This document shows positions 24,290 through 37,439 of a stretch of DNA of 64,000 bases, piece by piece; position 1 is the first letter of the stretch; each line of letters opens with the position of its first letter. Source of the stretch: Zonotrichia leucophrys gambelii (lineage: Eukaryota; Chordata; Aves; Passeriformes; Passerellidae); the NCBI RefSeq assembly GCF_028769735.1, contig NC_088173.1:65983963-66047962 (forward strand), given 5' to 3'. A program made the position numbers and the translations under genes. The notes under the pieces are model-generated. The model saw only the letters and a program-made list of their open reading frames with translations, was not told the origin of the DNA and searched no databases.

Positions 24290-24580
24290 TGCCTGTGCAC
24301 AGTGGGATTGCAGGCTCGCTCCTCCTGCCTGCAGCACCGGGGAAGCCCCAGTGGCCGCCACAGATCTGAGTGACTTCCACTTCTGCATCTGCAGCGCCGC
24401 AAATCCCAGCGGCCCCAAACTCCCACGCTCTATAGCAGAGGCCCTGCCTGACAGATTACATGCAAATGTTACAAATACATCACAGGCTGGAGCACAGGAA
24501 TGCTCACAGTGCTGCAGACACACTCGGGGGGAAAAAGATCCAGCGAGAGCCCTCGGTGCAGTCCCCGCGGTAACACATCC
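24290..24580. promoter_or_regulatory. Candidate intronic regulatory element with CpG enrichment and octamer site
   Basis: About a dozen CpGs occur here in otherwise CpG-poor intron. A perfect octamer ATGCAAAT (POU-factor consensus) lies at 24460-24467, inside TTACATGCAAATGTTACA. No FGFRL1-like or other recognisable protein is encoded on either strand, although GC richness leaves open frames. Function is inferred from composition only. Confidence 0.33.
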
Positions 24581-27500
24581 TGAATGGGAGCTCCATCATG
24601 TGAAAACATTCCCAATAATTCCTTCTGTTTTCATTAATAATATTAAATTTCCTGCTTCTGGGGTATCTTTTGTTTTAACAAGCACAGTTTTTTGTCCCGT
24701 CTTCTGAAAGACTGCACCACTGTAAGTCTATTATTACTATTTATGCTGAAATCTCTTAAATGGGCCAGGCATCCATATCCAAAATCAGCAATTTGCAAGC
24801 CATAATCTCATACCAACCAGATTAACATGACACCTGAGATGTGTTTTCTTTCAAGACACAGGAGTCTGAATGGCTGAAAATAACAGAAATGTATGAAAAA
24901 ATTGTCTTTCTGCTTCAGAAATATATACAGTGGATTCTGTGCTGCTTGTGAGTGACCGTTGGTGATTTTTTCTTGACAAAGAGTCAACTAAAATTTGAAT
25001 CAAATTGTAATAGTACAATGGTTTGAAATTACTAGGGTTAAAAAAACCAACAAACCCAGAGGTGTCTTCTTGCTATCTGAAATACCTTGTTCTGGCCCAG
25101 AAATAATTAGGGGTGGATAAATTATCTGGCCTGCGATTTTCTCTGGCATATTATTTTACTCATGCCTTTCTTCTTCCTCTGCAGGGGGTGCTTGTGGTCA
25201 CATTGTTCTTTTATTTATGGCTCACAGCCTTTTCAGTGGCAGCACGCACACCCAAGTGCAGGCCCAGGACGGGAATGCAAATTCCTTGGGAGGTAAATGG
25301 GAAGAGAAAAATGTCCACACCATGCCTAATCTTTACAAGGAAGGCAGTTAAACAGAAAACTGTACCCTTAAAACCCAAAACCAGGGAAACAACAATGCTT
25401 AATTATAAGATCATGATTTGTACGTTTAGGAGCTTTGCATAGAAGACCTGTGGAAGCTTAACTGGTTCTTTTGAAATTCTGCTATAAAACAGCACCTGCA
25501 TTTTCCAGCTGATGCATCCCCCATTTATTTTGCTTGTGGTGATTTGCCTCCACTCCGAGCCGGTGGCTCCCAGGAACCTCTCTCTGGCTCAGCTTCCAAG
25601 CTGATTTCTCTGACAAGCTGGCAGCAATAAAATAATTCATTCCAGAGGCTGAGAGAATCACCCGCAGCATATACAGGATTGCCTGGCAGCAGTACAGAGC
25701 CTACGCAATGGGAAGCCCGGGGTAAACCCTGTGCTGGGAGCCCTGGATGCCACAGGGAGGAGGGAAGGCTTCGGTAATCCGACCAGGAATAAAGGCAGCC
25801 TCATGGCACAGGGATGGGAGGAACGCCAGAGAGGGGCTGCTCCAAAGAGGACTCGCCGAAAGGAAGGAGGAGCAACCACAGAGAGGAATATTTTTAATAA
25901 AATCAGAATTTCTGTGAGAAGTAGCAATGGGATGAGGCCTGCGATGTGTCTGTGTATCCATGGCTGCTTCCAAAAGCACAGGGAAGATAAGTGAGGACAA
26001 GTCAAAGATCTATGCTTTTGCAATGATTTGGTATAGTTCTGTCTGTCTGGAAATGCTGGGGTTCCACAAGCTGGAATAATATGATGTAGGAAGTCTAGTA
26101 ACTCTGAAAATCTAAAAAATGCAAAACAGTGCTACTTCTGTTCAAAAGAAAAAAGGTAAAGTCAGAATGTTTTGGATCACATCTGTGGATGGGGTTTCTC
26201 TAAGGAAAAACAGGCTTGAGATACTGCATGTCCCTGTGGAAGCCACTGGATCTCAGGACGTCCAAGGCAATCAGGATTTCCCATATCAGTGTGATGTGGA
26301 ATGAACAGCCCAACATCCCTCTGAACAATCACCATCCTGCTGCAAGGAACTCTGATTACACATCCCTGTGTGCTCCCAAGCCAACCCCATCTGGGCAGAG
26401 ATTTGTCACTGGTTTTTTACTGAACTCCTGGAGTAGGATCAGCTGTCTGATCCATTTGAGGGCCAGGGACCCCACTGCCTTTACGCCTTCAAATTCATAT
26501 TAACACAACCCCAGCTGACTCCCACGTGCTGCACTGGAGTTCCACTGCAAATCAGGGAGATTTGGCAAGTTCCCTCTGAGATAACACAGCACAAAAACAA
26601 TGTTTGACTGCGCTGGCCTTGCCCTCTGAGCACTCAGAAATTATCCTGTTGGAAAACAATCTCAGCCTCAGCACGAACCTCCCTTGCTTTGACTCCTGGC
26701 TGGTGGAACCATGACTTGTCAGCATTTCACAGGGAGAGGAGTCTCCTCAAGAGGCCTCCCTGTGGCACAGGGAACTGCCCCTCCTGCACAGCCCAGCTGC
26801 TTGGGCTCACAGGGCACATTTCCATTGCTTCCATTCAAACCTGCCCACATGAAGCTGGCTGATCCTCAAGGATTCCCTGGCCAATGTCAAACACCTGGCC
26901 TGAAGCTGGGATGGCTCCACCCTGACCCTGCCTGGGAGGTGATGCCCCTTCCCAACAAAAAGGCAGTGCAACCCCACTGTCAGTCCAGCAGGCTTCAAAA
27001 CATGACATTCAACCCCATGGTGAAACCTTCCCGCTGAACTGGCGGGCTGGAGCTGGCAGAATTCTGGATTATGTTTCTAATTAAGCAGAAAATTGCTTCT
27101 ATTTTATTTCTAAGCTACATGTTACTCAAGTGACCAGCTATTCCAAATGAAAACTGCATTGGAAAATTCCCAGAAACTGAGGTGTGGCATTAATTCTGTA
27201 TAAAGCAGAGCAGAAGGCAGCTGTCTCCCTTCTATAGCATGAGCAGTTAGCTGGTGCCCAGCAGTCTTAAGAAGATTAAATATCACCTTAATTTCAGAAG
27301 CCTTCTGCTCTGGCTGTAAAAATGCTGTAACTGCAATAATAACACAACCAATTGTAAAACTTCAGTGTTTGGCTTGGATTAATACCACTGCTACTTTATT
27401 CCACAGGGAAAGTAGTGCAGTGAATCTTATGTGCTATCTCCTCCAGATGAGAAGGGTTAATTACCCAATATTCATTACAGCGATTGTGGTTTTGCTTGCT

Positions 27501-28624
27501 CAGTGGAAAAACATTCTGCTTTCTGCTTTACAAACAATGGGTTAATCTTATCAAAGGGGAAGAACACCTCTGAAAGAAGATTTTTTTTTTTTCCATTAGC
27601 CTTTTTAAAATAGGGGGAAAAGTGGAAAAGCATTTTTGGCTAGTCATTGGAAAAAAACAAAGTTAAAATAGCTGCTTTGGGGACAGTGAAGCTGGGTAAC
27701 ATATACCTATGTTTGTAGGTGAACACTCCATGGATTGTTGTTCAGGGCACATCTCAGAAGAGGCCTTCAGGAGCTGTTATCTCAAAGTTATCAAAGCCCC
27801 TTCCTTTCCTTTAAAGGGGAGCTGTGCAGCACAGCACCAGCCAGGCTCTGGGCTGGTGACCTTCCCTGCTGATGGCCCAGGACCTCACCTGTGAACCCAG
27901 GAGCAAGGGGTTCCCACCAGCTGGGAGTGACATGAGGACAAACAGAGCCAAATTGTGAGCCCCTCTGGTACAGGCAGGCATGCAGAGAGAGAAGCATGTT
28001 GTTTCAGTGTGTGTAACTCACTCAAATTTACCACGCAGTTTCAGCTTGCAATCCCGTATTTCCTGTCCTAATCTCATACACAATGTGGGGTTTGTGCTGT
28101 TGAACAGTTTTTCTCTGTGGATGCTCCACAGGGATGGGCGAATGGATTCCTGTAGGAAAGGCCAGACTGCTTTCAGACACTTCCAGAGTTTCCACTGGTT
28201 GGAAATGGGAGTAGCTGGTGTGCTCAGAACAACTGGTGGAGGATAAGGCACAGGTATGAGGCACAGAGAGCAGATTGCTTCTCACTTATCCCCAGTGCCT
28301 CTGGGTGAAAATGAGGAAGATATTTACTCCTCTTACCACCTCAAAAATTTTAATTGTAGTAATATTAATTCTGCCTTTTCTGCTGTTGCCAAAATTACAT
28401 ATTCTTTGGGTAAGGACTGCACAACTGTTCCCAACTATTTGTGCAACAGCACCCCTCTTCAGGGAACTCCTCTACAGAAATAAGAGCAACATTAGCACTC
28501 CTTTAGAGGAAAGGCTAAATACAAACTCCTTTTAACAACATGTACAGCATGACAGCAACACTATACAACTATCACAGGCCTGATCAAAGGACACTAAAGC
28601 CAATTAAAATGTTTCATTGGCTTC

Positions 28625-28672
28625 AAAGTAGAATGGATGAAGAATATTAAAGTAGAATGGATGAAGAATATT
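28625..28672. repeat. Perfect 24-bp tandem duplication
   Basis: The 24-base unit beginning AAAGTAGAATGGATGAAGAA at 28625-28648 is repeated exactly at 28649-28672. The identity indicates a recent event such as replication slippage. Confidence 0.95.
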
Positions 28673-30805
28673 AATGTTTATAAGGATGGATGTGAACAAC
28701 ACTGAAAGACCAAATAACCTGAAAATGGTCACCAATGGCATCTCCCTGAAGGGCTGAGCGGCTCTCCCTCATATATTATGGGATTACATCAAGACTGAAG
28801 CAATGCCAAAAAAAAAAGGGAAAAAAAAAAGCCATGGAAAGCACAAATTGTAAATGGTCCCAGGAAGAGGAACAATACAAATTGCTTAGGAAGAAAGCCT
28901 GGATAAAATTACCACCTTCACCCTTCAAAGCTGTTGCCTGAAACCAAATCTAAATCACACCTTTGCTGCACAGGGTATTGCTGGATGGGAAGGTGAAACA
29001 CCTCGTGAGCAGCTGTGAAAGATGCAAACCCATCTGCTTGGGAACATGTTTGCCTTAGGACAACATATGTTGTGTGGTTATTTGTGTGAACTCTTTGATA
29101 CCTCATTTGATCTACACCTTGGGGTATTTTTGTGAGTTTAACAAGTTGTAGGCCTTATGATGAATCCTGATCCTTACATGCAGTCAATTGACCCATAGGC
29201 AATTTGTGTTGGAATTTAGAGAACATTGCTTTAAAAATTATCTAGTTTGTCTAAATATGTTCTGGCTTGCCTGCAGTGGATAAGCAGACTCAGGTTTGTG
29301 CTTCTGTCACCTAACCAAAAGCCAAGCTTCCAGCATCCCTATCAAATGAGACAGCACACAAACAGTGTGCCACTGGCAAAGGGAATACTCCATGCCAGAT
29401 TAGCACCACCTGGCCCTGAGTGCTTTTCTATGCTTGGCATTTCTTAAAACATCCTTGCCATGGCCAAAAAAAGTGTATTTTTCAGGAACCTATCCAAACC
29501 TGCCTGCCTTCCAGAGCTGGAGAAGTGACAAGTGCTTTACATTCAGCAACAATTATCCTGTAGGAATGGTGGATAGTGTGAGGCCACTCCAGCACAGGCA
29601 ATTCACCTGACACAAGGGGGACAACCCTGCAAAAGGGACAAGGAGGCAAGGTTCCACTGGGAACACATGAAATGCTGTGAGGATTATAACTCAGCAAGTT
29701 AGTGCTAGTGAGAATGTAATTATTTAGACAGCCTTACTCCGTGCAAGGAGAGAGTGGACACCCTGTGTAACACTTTGCCATGTCCATAGGGTGAAAGGTA
29801 AGTTGAAAGGTTGCCTTTTCCAGCAAATCACTGCATTTCACTCTGTAATTTTTTGATCATATATTCTCAAGATCCAAGAGCAGGAGCTGGTTATTAAAAT
29901 GGCAGCAGCTCTGACTGAACACAGCTGACAAGTGTAGCCAGGGAGGGTGGGGAGAGCTGGCTTTTATGTCATACATTACTGCTTCTGAGCAAGGAAAGCA
30001 TAATTGGCAATAAATTAAAATGAAAAGGAACAAGCTGATCAAACACTAAAATTGTCATCAAGAAGGAAGTGATATAACCATCTGCAGTGCAGTGCACTGG
30101 GACACAGGAGCTCTGCCCCATGAAAAGCAAAGGAGATGCCCTTGGAAAATGAGCTAAATGCCTCATAACTTACAGAACATAAAGCAGAGACACCTGTAGT
30201 GTAAAGTCACAGCTAAAAATGCTTCCAGCAGCAAAGCCAGGCCCATGAATAGCAGGACAGAATCCAGGTTTCTTCCTATGCCTCAATTGTTATATAAATA
30301 TATATAATACATGCCTGAGAAGTTGGTACCTGCCTCCTTCACTCCTGCTGAGCCAAGCTCAGAGCCAAGTGAATGCTCAGGGAGAAGTGGGGCATCAGTG
30401 AGAAATCAGCTGCACAAAGACTTGTCTTAAATCCTCTGGAATAACTGAGCAGGTCTAAAGGCTCTGATTCACAGTTCAAGCAAGGTAAGATTAGACAAAT
30501 TCTACAGAAGCCAAAAAATAGCAGAAGAAAGCAAAAGAACCCAAAAGCCAGTGCAGTTGCTCCAGAGGAAAGGCTGTAAAAGCAGCCTCTTTGTCCAAAA
30601 GTTGTTGGCAAATAACTGCAAATATTGCAGAAAGGATTTCTCCATTACTGCAGAAAGCATTGGCAAGGTGACAAAGTTCAAGACAAACCTTCCATCCCCA
30701 AAACTCCTCACCTCTATTATAACAATTCCTTATCTTCCAAGAGATTCTGCCCAGAACCAGATAACCCTGGATTCTGGGAAAATTCAAATCTGTTGCTATA
30801 GGACA

Positions 30806-31081
30806 TGAAATAAAACGAGGTGGACACGCAGCTCTCCGAGGTAAAAAAGAGAGCTTTTAATTTCTGGCTAACATTTATAGATTTCTAAAAGTGATGGTGG
30901 ATTGGAGGATGACAGTGCCACCTCTCCAATGACAGTGGGCAAACCAATAGTCCATCAAATTTCTCTTTTTCCATAAAAAAATACAAAACAGTAAGTTATT
31001 TCCATAAAGTGTGTAAAGAAGTTTGTTACAAGAATATAAACATCAGAAAACTTAAAAAAAACTTAAAAAACCAAAACAACA
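30806..31081 (-). mobile_element. Probable LTR fragment of an endogenous retrovirus, minus orientation
   Basis: Read on the minus strand, the sequence has a TATAAA-like box (AAATCTATAAATGTTAGCC), an ATTAAA polyadenylation-type signal before GCTCTC, and a terminal segment GAGAGCTGCGTGTCCACCTC. I associate this order with the R-U5 part of avian ERV LTRs. The left end could be TG at 30806-30807 and the right end CA near 31081, but no target-site duplication was found. Both boundaries and the assignment are tentative. Confidence 0.5.
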
Positions 31082-31179
31082 CCCATCTATCTAAAAAATG
31101 CCTGCCTGTATCAGACTTCCAGCACCACCAGCAATTATCTGCCCCTGAGTGCAGCTAAAGCAGCTTTTCTCTCTGGAGC

Positions 31180-31400
31180 TCTGTACGTGGTGGGCTCCCC
31201 AGCACAAGCGTCTATTAGCACAACACGCAGGGAGTGCTGCGGCACAAAAGCAGAAGGATTATGCTACAAACAGCTCAGCAGCCTCCCAAAGCCTTCACTA
31301 TGTTAATAGCCTTTAAAGTGACATTTCAGAGCAGCAGTGGCACCTGGGCCGGCTGCTCGCAGCCCTGCTCCCATCCGAGCCCCTCTGTGCTCATCTCCCC
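31180..31400. promoter_or_regulatory. Candidate CpG-enriched intronic element
   Basis: About nine CpGs occur here, including CTGTACGTGG, CAACACGCAGG and CCACGCCACGGG, with GC rising well above the flanks. No splice-flanked FGFRL1-like reading was found. It may be a regulatory element or merely a GC-rich patch. Confidence 0.25.
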
Positions 31401-34349
31401 ACGCCACGGGCCAAGGTGAGGAGGGCTGGTGCCTGCCTACTCAGGGCTAAAATTTATGGGCTAGGCAAGAGGAGAGGACACAGGATTCTCCTTCGGTTTC
31501 TTGTGCACATTCTCCTCTACAGCTGCTGAACGTAACTTTAGCAAACATCAAGGAGAACAGGAGGCTTTACTGAATTAAAATATTTAACATACTGGCTAGT
31601 CATCATTCCCTTTGAAACCAATACCCATCTGGGATTTGACTTCATGAAGACTGCTACAGTCTTTCCATGCCATGTCCCAAAAAAGTTCAGAAGGGAAGCA
31701 CATTGTTGTACACTTTATGTAGGCCCACAGAAAGATTTGGTTTGGAGTGCACATGGACACAAAAGCTTTTCATCTCCAAGGACCTAACCTTTGATAACTG
31801 TCATTGCAAGCATTTCATTTTGCTCACTTAAGTAGCGCTATCAATAACTGCCTTCTGCTCTGAAGGCAAACATGGTCTGCTTTTCCAAGCAAATGAAAAC
31901 AAATTAAAGCCTTAAAACACCCATCAGTTGTTCACTTCAGCAATTTGATCGCTATCTTTTTTTTTTTTAGATTTATTTCCAGAAGATCCTTCAGGCCAGA
32001 TAACAGTCACCCACTGCCTGCAATGCCGCACTGCAGTCCACAGCATGTGTATTTTTTGAGAGCTTCAGTGAAATATGAGCAAGAAGCACAGATTAAATCT
32101 GGCCTGGAATTACAGTTTGAACTCTGCAAAAACGGATACAGCAGGTCAAGTTCTCCTCTCAGTTACACCAGAGCAGCATTCCAACAAAGAACAGAAAATC
32201 CATGGTTTTTGCCCTCAATTTTTAGGTTATGTATACAACCTGGAATGATGGGGGAAATTAGAAGGATTAAAATTGTTTGTAAGAAATCAGTGGCAAACTG
32301 CATGTGTACAGATCACTGGTGCATCAGCTGAATGCTTGGCTGAAGAATAAAAAGTGAGTCTCAGTCATTTGGGAGAAGGCAGGTAGGTGTTACTGCCTTG
32401 CAAGTCCTGTGCCTCTCTGTGGCAATTTCTGGAGCCTGGATGAGTGCACAGAAAGCTCTCCAGGCAGCAGAAATTCAGCTGCAGCAGCACACAGCCCAGC
32501 AGGGTGGTTTTACTCAAATACTCAGGATTCCTCAGTTATTCTGATTTACTCTGCCTAACAGTATGATAAGACACACAGGCTTTCACACCACCAGGGCTAG
32601 GTGCATGCTGCTCCCCAGGAGATCTGCTCTAATTGCATCTGTCAACACTGAAGACAGTTGTGGATGCACACTCAAAAAAAAAAACACCAGTGAGGGGAAT
32701 TTGACATTTACCTTTAAATGGAAAGAACTGACCCAAACACAGTGGTAAACAGAGCCCTGTGCAATACAGCCTGGGGAGAGCTCACAGGGGAGCAATGCAA
32801 GGTATTTCTGATGTGCATTTGGGGCCACAAACATGTGTGAACATAAGTGGATGCAACAGAGTTCCATGTGAGGAAAGGGAATGGGGCATTGGAGATACAG
32901 CATTTACTGCTCCTCCACTTGCTTTCAGTGGGGAACATCAGGGATAAATTTTATCCTGTGATTCCAAGCAGCTGGCCAAAACCATAAAGCTGCAATCTGT
33001 AAACTTGCTGAGACTTTTTTTTTCCTTGCCCCCCCAAAAGTTAATAACTGCCCCTCACATACACACATGCACAATGTTCAGAAATATTAACCATTTCTCC
33101 CCTGCTCCAGCTCTGGTAAGTCAGGTAACTGAAGCTTCAAAGGAGAATCACAGTTTAATGGAGCTGTGCTTGCCAAAGAAGACAAAGGACTTTGATTAGA
33201 TTTCTTCCAGCTTATTTACATGACTTATCTTTTTATAAATTCAACTTCCTTCCAAAGTTGATAATGAGATGCCTTGGAAAAAAAGGAAAAAATGGAATGG
33301 TTTGTTTTGTCACAAGACAAGTGATTATTTTTTTGATAGACTATGTCTGGTGTAAAGTTCAAAAACAATGGAAGTAATAGTCTTTAGGCAAAACACATAA
33401 CTGTTCCTGATAACAGTCTGCAAGGAAAAAATGGCAATTTTCAGAATTCTGCATAATAGCATGGACAAATAACCTTCTAGGAGCAGCTGTCATGGTTAAT
33501 TTCTGCTCTAAGATATAAAAACAGGGATGGCTTTTTGATTAGATGTTATTCATAACTTCTTTTTTTGCATTGAATTTCTTTTGCCTGAGTAGAGAATGGA
33601 CATTTCTGAGACAGGAAAGACCATTAGCATACTAGATTAAAATGTTTCCATGCATTTCAGCCCCTGTCATTCTGACTTGGACACAAATATATCCAATTTC
33701 TCCACTGTGGAGTCCTCAGAAAATCACAGGCCTGCTGATATTTTCCTAAAGTGGCCTATAAAGTGTGGCAATGAGCCTTGTAAATATTGAGATTTTAGTG
33801 AAGGAAAAAGAGAGTAATTGCATAATTTGAAATGATGATGGAAGTTACTTTCTAGGCAATAAGTGATACAAAAATGGACACGGTGATTTTCCATTCAGCA
33901 GCTGGGATGCATGGGGAAGACTCACCCAAAGGAACAGAAGGATGGGGACAGATGATCAGGAAAAGGATGGAGCAAAGCATCCCCCTCTGCAGGGAGTCAG
34001 CTTGAACACTTAAACTAACTGCCTCTTTAGGGTTTGCATAAAACCCTGACAATTAACTACTCACCCAGGGCATCTGACAATTTAATCTGGGGCTACCCAT
34101 GTGAATTTATCCCAATTAACCACCACAGTTAAATCATGCCTTAGCTGAGTCTAAATTCTCTTGAGAAGCACTCACTTCTGGCCTCAAGCTTTTCCAATAT
34201 ATACATCAGCAAAGAAAAGGCTTGTGTGCTTGAGTTTCACTAAAAAAGAAAAAAAAATATATATTCCATGTCATTAAATAAAAACAACATTAAAGCAAAA
34301 CTATGCGTGCAATAATTAAACAAAAATAAAAAGCTCCAGCATACTTGAG

Positions 34350-34950
34350 CAGCAAACCTATAAATAGTTTCCAAAGAGATTCTCAACATTTCTAAAAATA
34401 AAAGCTGTCATAATAAGAGCATGTTGCAATAGCAAATCTTTCTGGAAAAAGTTCTGAACCTTGTGTCTGTGAACTAAGAGAAACTAAAGCAAGAATTTTT
34501 ACAAGTCACTTGACTCAATATTATGGTACATTAACCTTGATTTTTATTACCTCTCAGCATTTTTGCTTTTGAACCAGACCAAACCTCAGAAATACTGAAG
34601 AATACACACATGGGGGTGGGGAGGAGAGAAATGGGAAGATTTGGGCTGTAATCACTGACAAAAATGCAGCGTGAGTTCTGTGCTAATAACCTGAGTGGGC
34701 TGTCATTTTATCTGACTGATTGGCTCCATCCATAACTCAAGCCCAGCTTTTCTCCCCACGGGCCATGAATCAAAACTCGAGTCTGAGAACTGAGGGAGGC
34801 ACAGCCAGGATGGGATGTGGGCTCAGCCTCTCTCCATCAAGGCTACACTCCAGGAGGAAAGAAACTTGCCAAAACATCCATTTAACTGACCACCTCTTAT
34901 TCAGGGGAATATCACATGTTTGCAAATAAAGCTGCTAAAAATAAAAAGTG
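34350..34950. promoter_or_regulatory. Cluster of MEF2-consensus sites in intron
   Basis: Three sequences fit the MEF2 consensus YTA(A/T)4TAR: CTATAAATAG at 34358-34367, CTAAAAATAA at 34392-34401 and CTAAAAATAA at 34935-34944. The AT-rich background makes some chance hits likely. FGFRL1 is known to be needed for slow muscle and diaphragm development, so a muscle enhancer is conceivable but not shown. Confidence 0.25.
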
Positions 34951-37439
34951 TAACTGCTCTGCCTTTGCACTGATGGGAAAGGCAGATGTGGCCTGTAGCT
35001 CTTACCCACCACAACTTTATTTTCAATTTATGCACCACCCCCTGTTTTATGGTTCACCCTGCAGTAAGATACTGGAAGTCAGAGCTGCTGATTGCCAGTA
35101 TGAACCTTGTTCTGATCTTTTTAGTGCCTTGTACCAACAGCCTTTGCTGGAAAACAGCTTGGAAAATATTGGGCAACATTCTCCAGTCATTCCAGGGGGA
35201 CCACATGAGAGCTCTGAATTAACCTTGGCCAAAAAGGAAGCAAAAAGGGAAATAAAAAAGTAAGTGAAGATAGCATTCCTGATAATCCCTTTAATTTATG
35301 TGCCTAAATCCTGCCCTCTGATAGAAACAGGCGACCCAGTTGTTGAACAAATGCTTGAGCAAAGAATTTGGCGCCCACGTTTCTAACCACAGGTCATGGC
35401 AAAGGAAATCATCTTTGCTGCCCTTGGCAGCACTGGAAAAGGTCATTTCCCAAAGATGCAGAGTCCCAGGGCTGCTCCAAGGGGCCAGGACACCCCAAGC
35501 CCTGTGCCAGAGCACGAAAGGCAGCAAAATCAGTTCAAGCAGCAAAATCTCAGTCTCTTAAGGGAACTCTGTCTTTCTGCATCCTTACAGGGATGATGAA
35601 GAGCTGCTCATGCTTGACAGAATGGGATGCCAGTGGTGTGGCCAGTGTCCCAACCTTTCCAGGCTTTCTCTCATCTGCCTCATCAGAAGTCTCATGATCT
35701 CATGATTATCCCAGAATAATTTATAGACCTAAACCCAATGCAGATGCTCTTTCCCACCCTCTGTTTGTGTCCCTCCTGGCTCATACACACCTTTGCATTT
35801 GTGGGCAGTCAGATGTCAGAGTGTTACCATGGGACTTTTCTAGAATAAATATTTGAATTGTGATTTCTAGTAACAGAGAGCTCCTGCACTGACTTGTGAA
35901 CGCTGCTCTTCTCCCCTGTGCAAGATCACCAGCAAAAGGGAAGGTGCCTTTTGAGGAAGCCAAACAGCCTGGAGCAAACACACTGGCACCCAAAACTAGG
36001 AGCCAACATAGCAACAAACCAGGCCAGATTTCTCTAGTCAGACTGCCATGTGAGGGGTTCAGCTGTGGCTCACCTCAAGTGGAAATGCAGCATATGCTGA
36101 GTATTTCAGGGATGCAGTGAATGCAGCCAGGGCAGAAATGCAAGCCCAGAAAACACATGGCTGGGTTTACAGGAGAAGCAACGTGGTCTCGTCTCATGCA
36201 GCCTCCCTCAACTTCAACACACCTCCGTCTATCCTAATATTTTTAAAAATGCCAAAATTGCCTAATGGTCAACTGTAAATCCCCTTCCCCACAAAAGGGT
36301 GCACACAAACCCCCTTACCCACAGAAGTGTGCCTTTCCTAGCCAGGAAATCACAAGTGGGTACACACAGGTGAGAATAAACAGTTGGAAATCCTAACTTG
36401 AATTTTTTTGTATTACTCCTTTGTGGCTCTCTCATGAAGCTAAATGATTCAGATGCCTTTCTGTATGGTGGCTGGCGTGCTGAGGCAGTGAGACCGGACC
36501 TCCAGGCCCACCAAAACTCCCACTGCTCCAGAGGAAATAGCTCTGACAGCATCTGTGCTTGGAGCTGATTCTGGAAAAACTGTTTTGCCGTCAGTCCCGT
36601 GGCAATATTCTTATTCATGAGCTCTCAGTCCAGATGAGGAATAACTGGTGAGCTCAGACCTCTGGAAAGAGGGGTTTCCACTCCAGAATTGATGTTTAAC
36701 GATGAATTTATGCCAGGATATCTTTTCCAGAATTTCCAAGCAAGGGAGGCAAAGAGGGCTCCCCAGATGGCTCTCTGTGCCAGTGAGACCTGCAGTAATT
36801 CTGCATTTGAGCGTATCCACCTGAAAGAACAAGAAGTGTTTTGACTGCAAGAGGAATTTTCCAAAGGAATAGCAGGAGGCAAACCATGGAGCCTAGACTT
36901 GCCTGCTATAGTGGCCAGTACTCATCTGAGGTTCCCAGCAAGGACAGAGGGAATTTACCTGCACACAAATTTCACATTCTGGCCCCAAGGGACTATTGAT
37001 ACAAAAAGAAAGACAAAAGCCTTTCTGCCTCCAAAGTAGAAGCATTTGGGAATCAAGGGGAAATCTGAAAGCTCCTAACGAAAGGAAACATTTCTATGGA
37101 AAAACTCCTCGGTGCAAGCAAATTAGAAGTGGAAAAATATCAAAGCACTGGAGGGTTTTATGCAACAGTAGCCAAAACCTTGAAAGCAAACATTGTTAAA
37201 GGTTTGGTTTCTTCTCTTTTCTTTGGGGGGACTGTTTCTTCTGGAGTGGCCTACATTCTCAGGCCTGAATGCTCCCAAATTAATTGCTTTGCGTCCTCTT
37301 CCCTCCCCCCATCCCTTTTCTTTCCCTCTCTTTAGTCCAGTCCCAAGCCAGTGAAGACTTGGCTGGGGCTTGTAATGAACTGGCAGAATGATAAAGAGAT
37401 GCTGGGCTGGAGGGAGGTGGGGGACCCCAAGCCCACTAA

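Larger units (their letters stand above)
19499..30805 (-). other. FGFRL1: FGFRL1 large intron, 19.5-30.8 kb
   Basis: Mostly unique sequence. It includes a CR1 3' tail at 22976-23035, a CpG-enriched patch near 24.29-24.58 kb, a poly-T at about 27581-27593, a 24-bp duplication at 28625-28672 and an A-rich run near 28808-28830. No exon, tRNA, rRNA or long transposon is recognisable. The open frames (up to 167 codons at 24204-24707) follow local GC and have no family signature. Confidence 0.55.

Noticed and set aside
24149..24707. Overlapping open frames of 124 and 167 codons, considered as a missing Ig1 exon
   Set aside because: No Ig cysteine/tryptophan pattern and no phase-1 donor in the right place on the minus strand.
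26318..26345. Possible Ig1 exon end (minus-strand reading GTGATTG)
   Set aside because: The bases after G are TT, not a GT donor, and the upstream reading has no Ig motif. A similar match near 22919 fails for the same reason.
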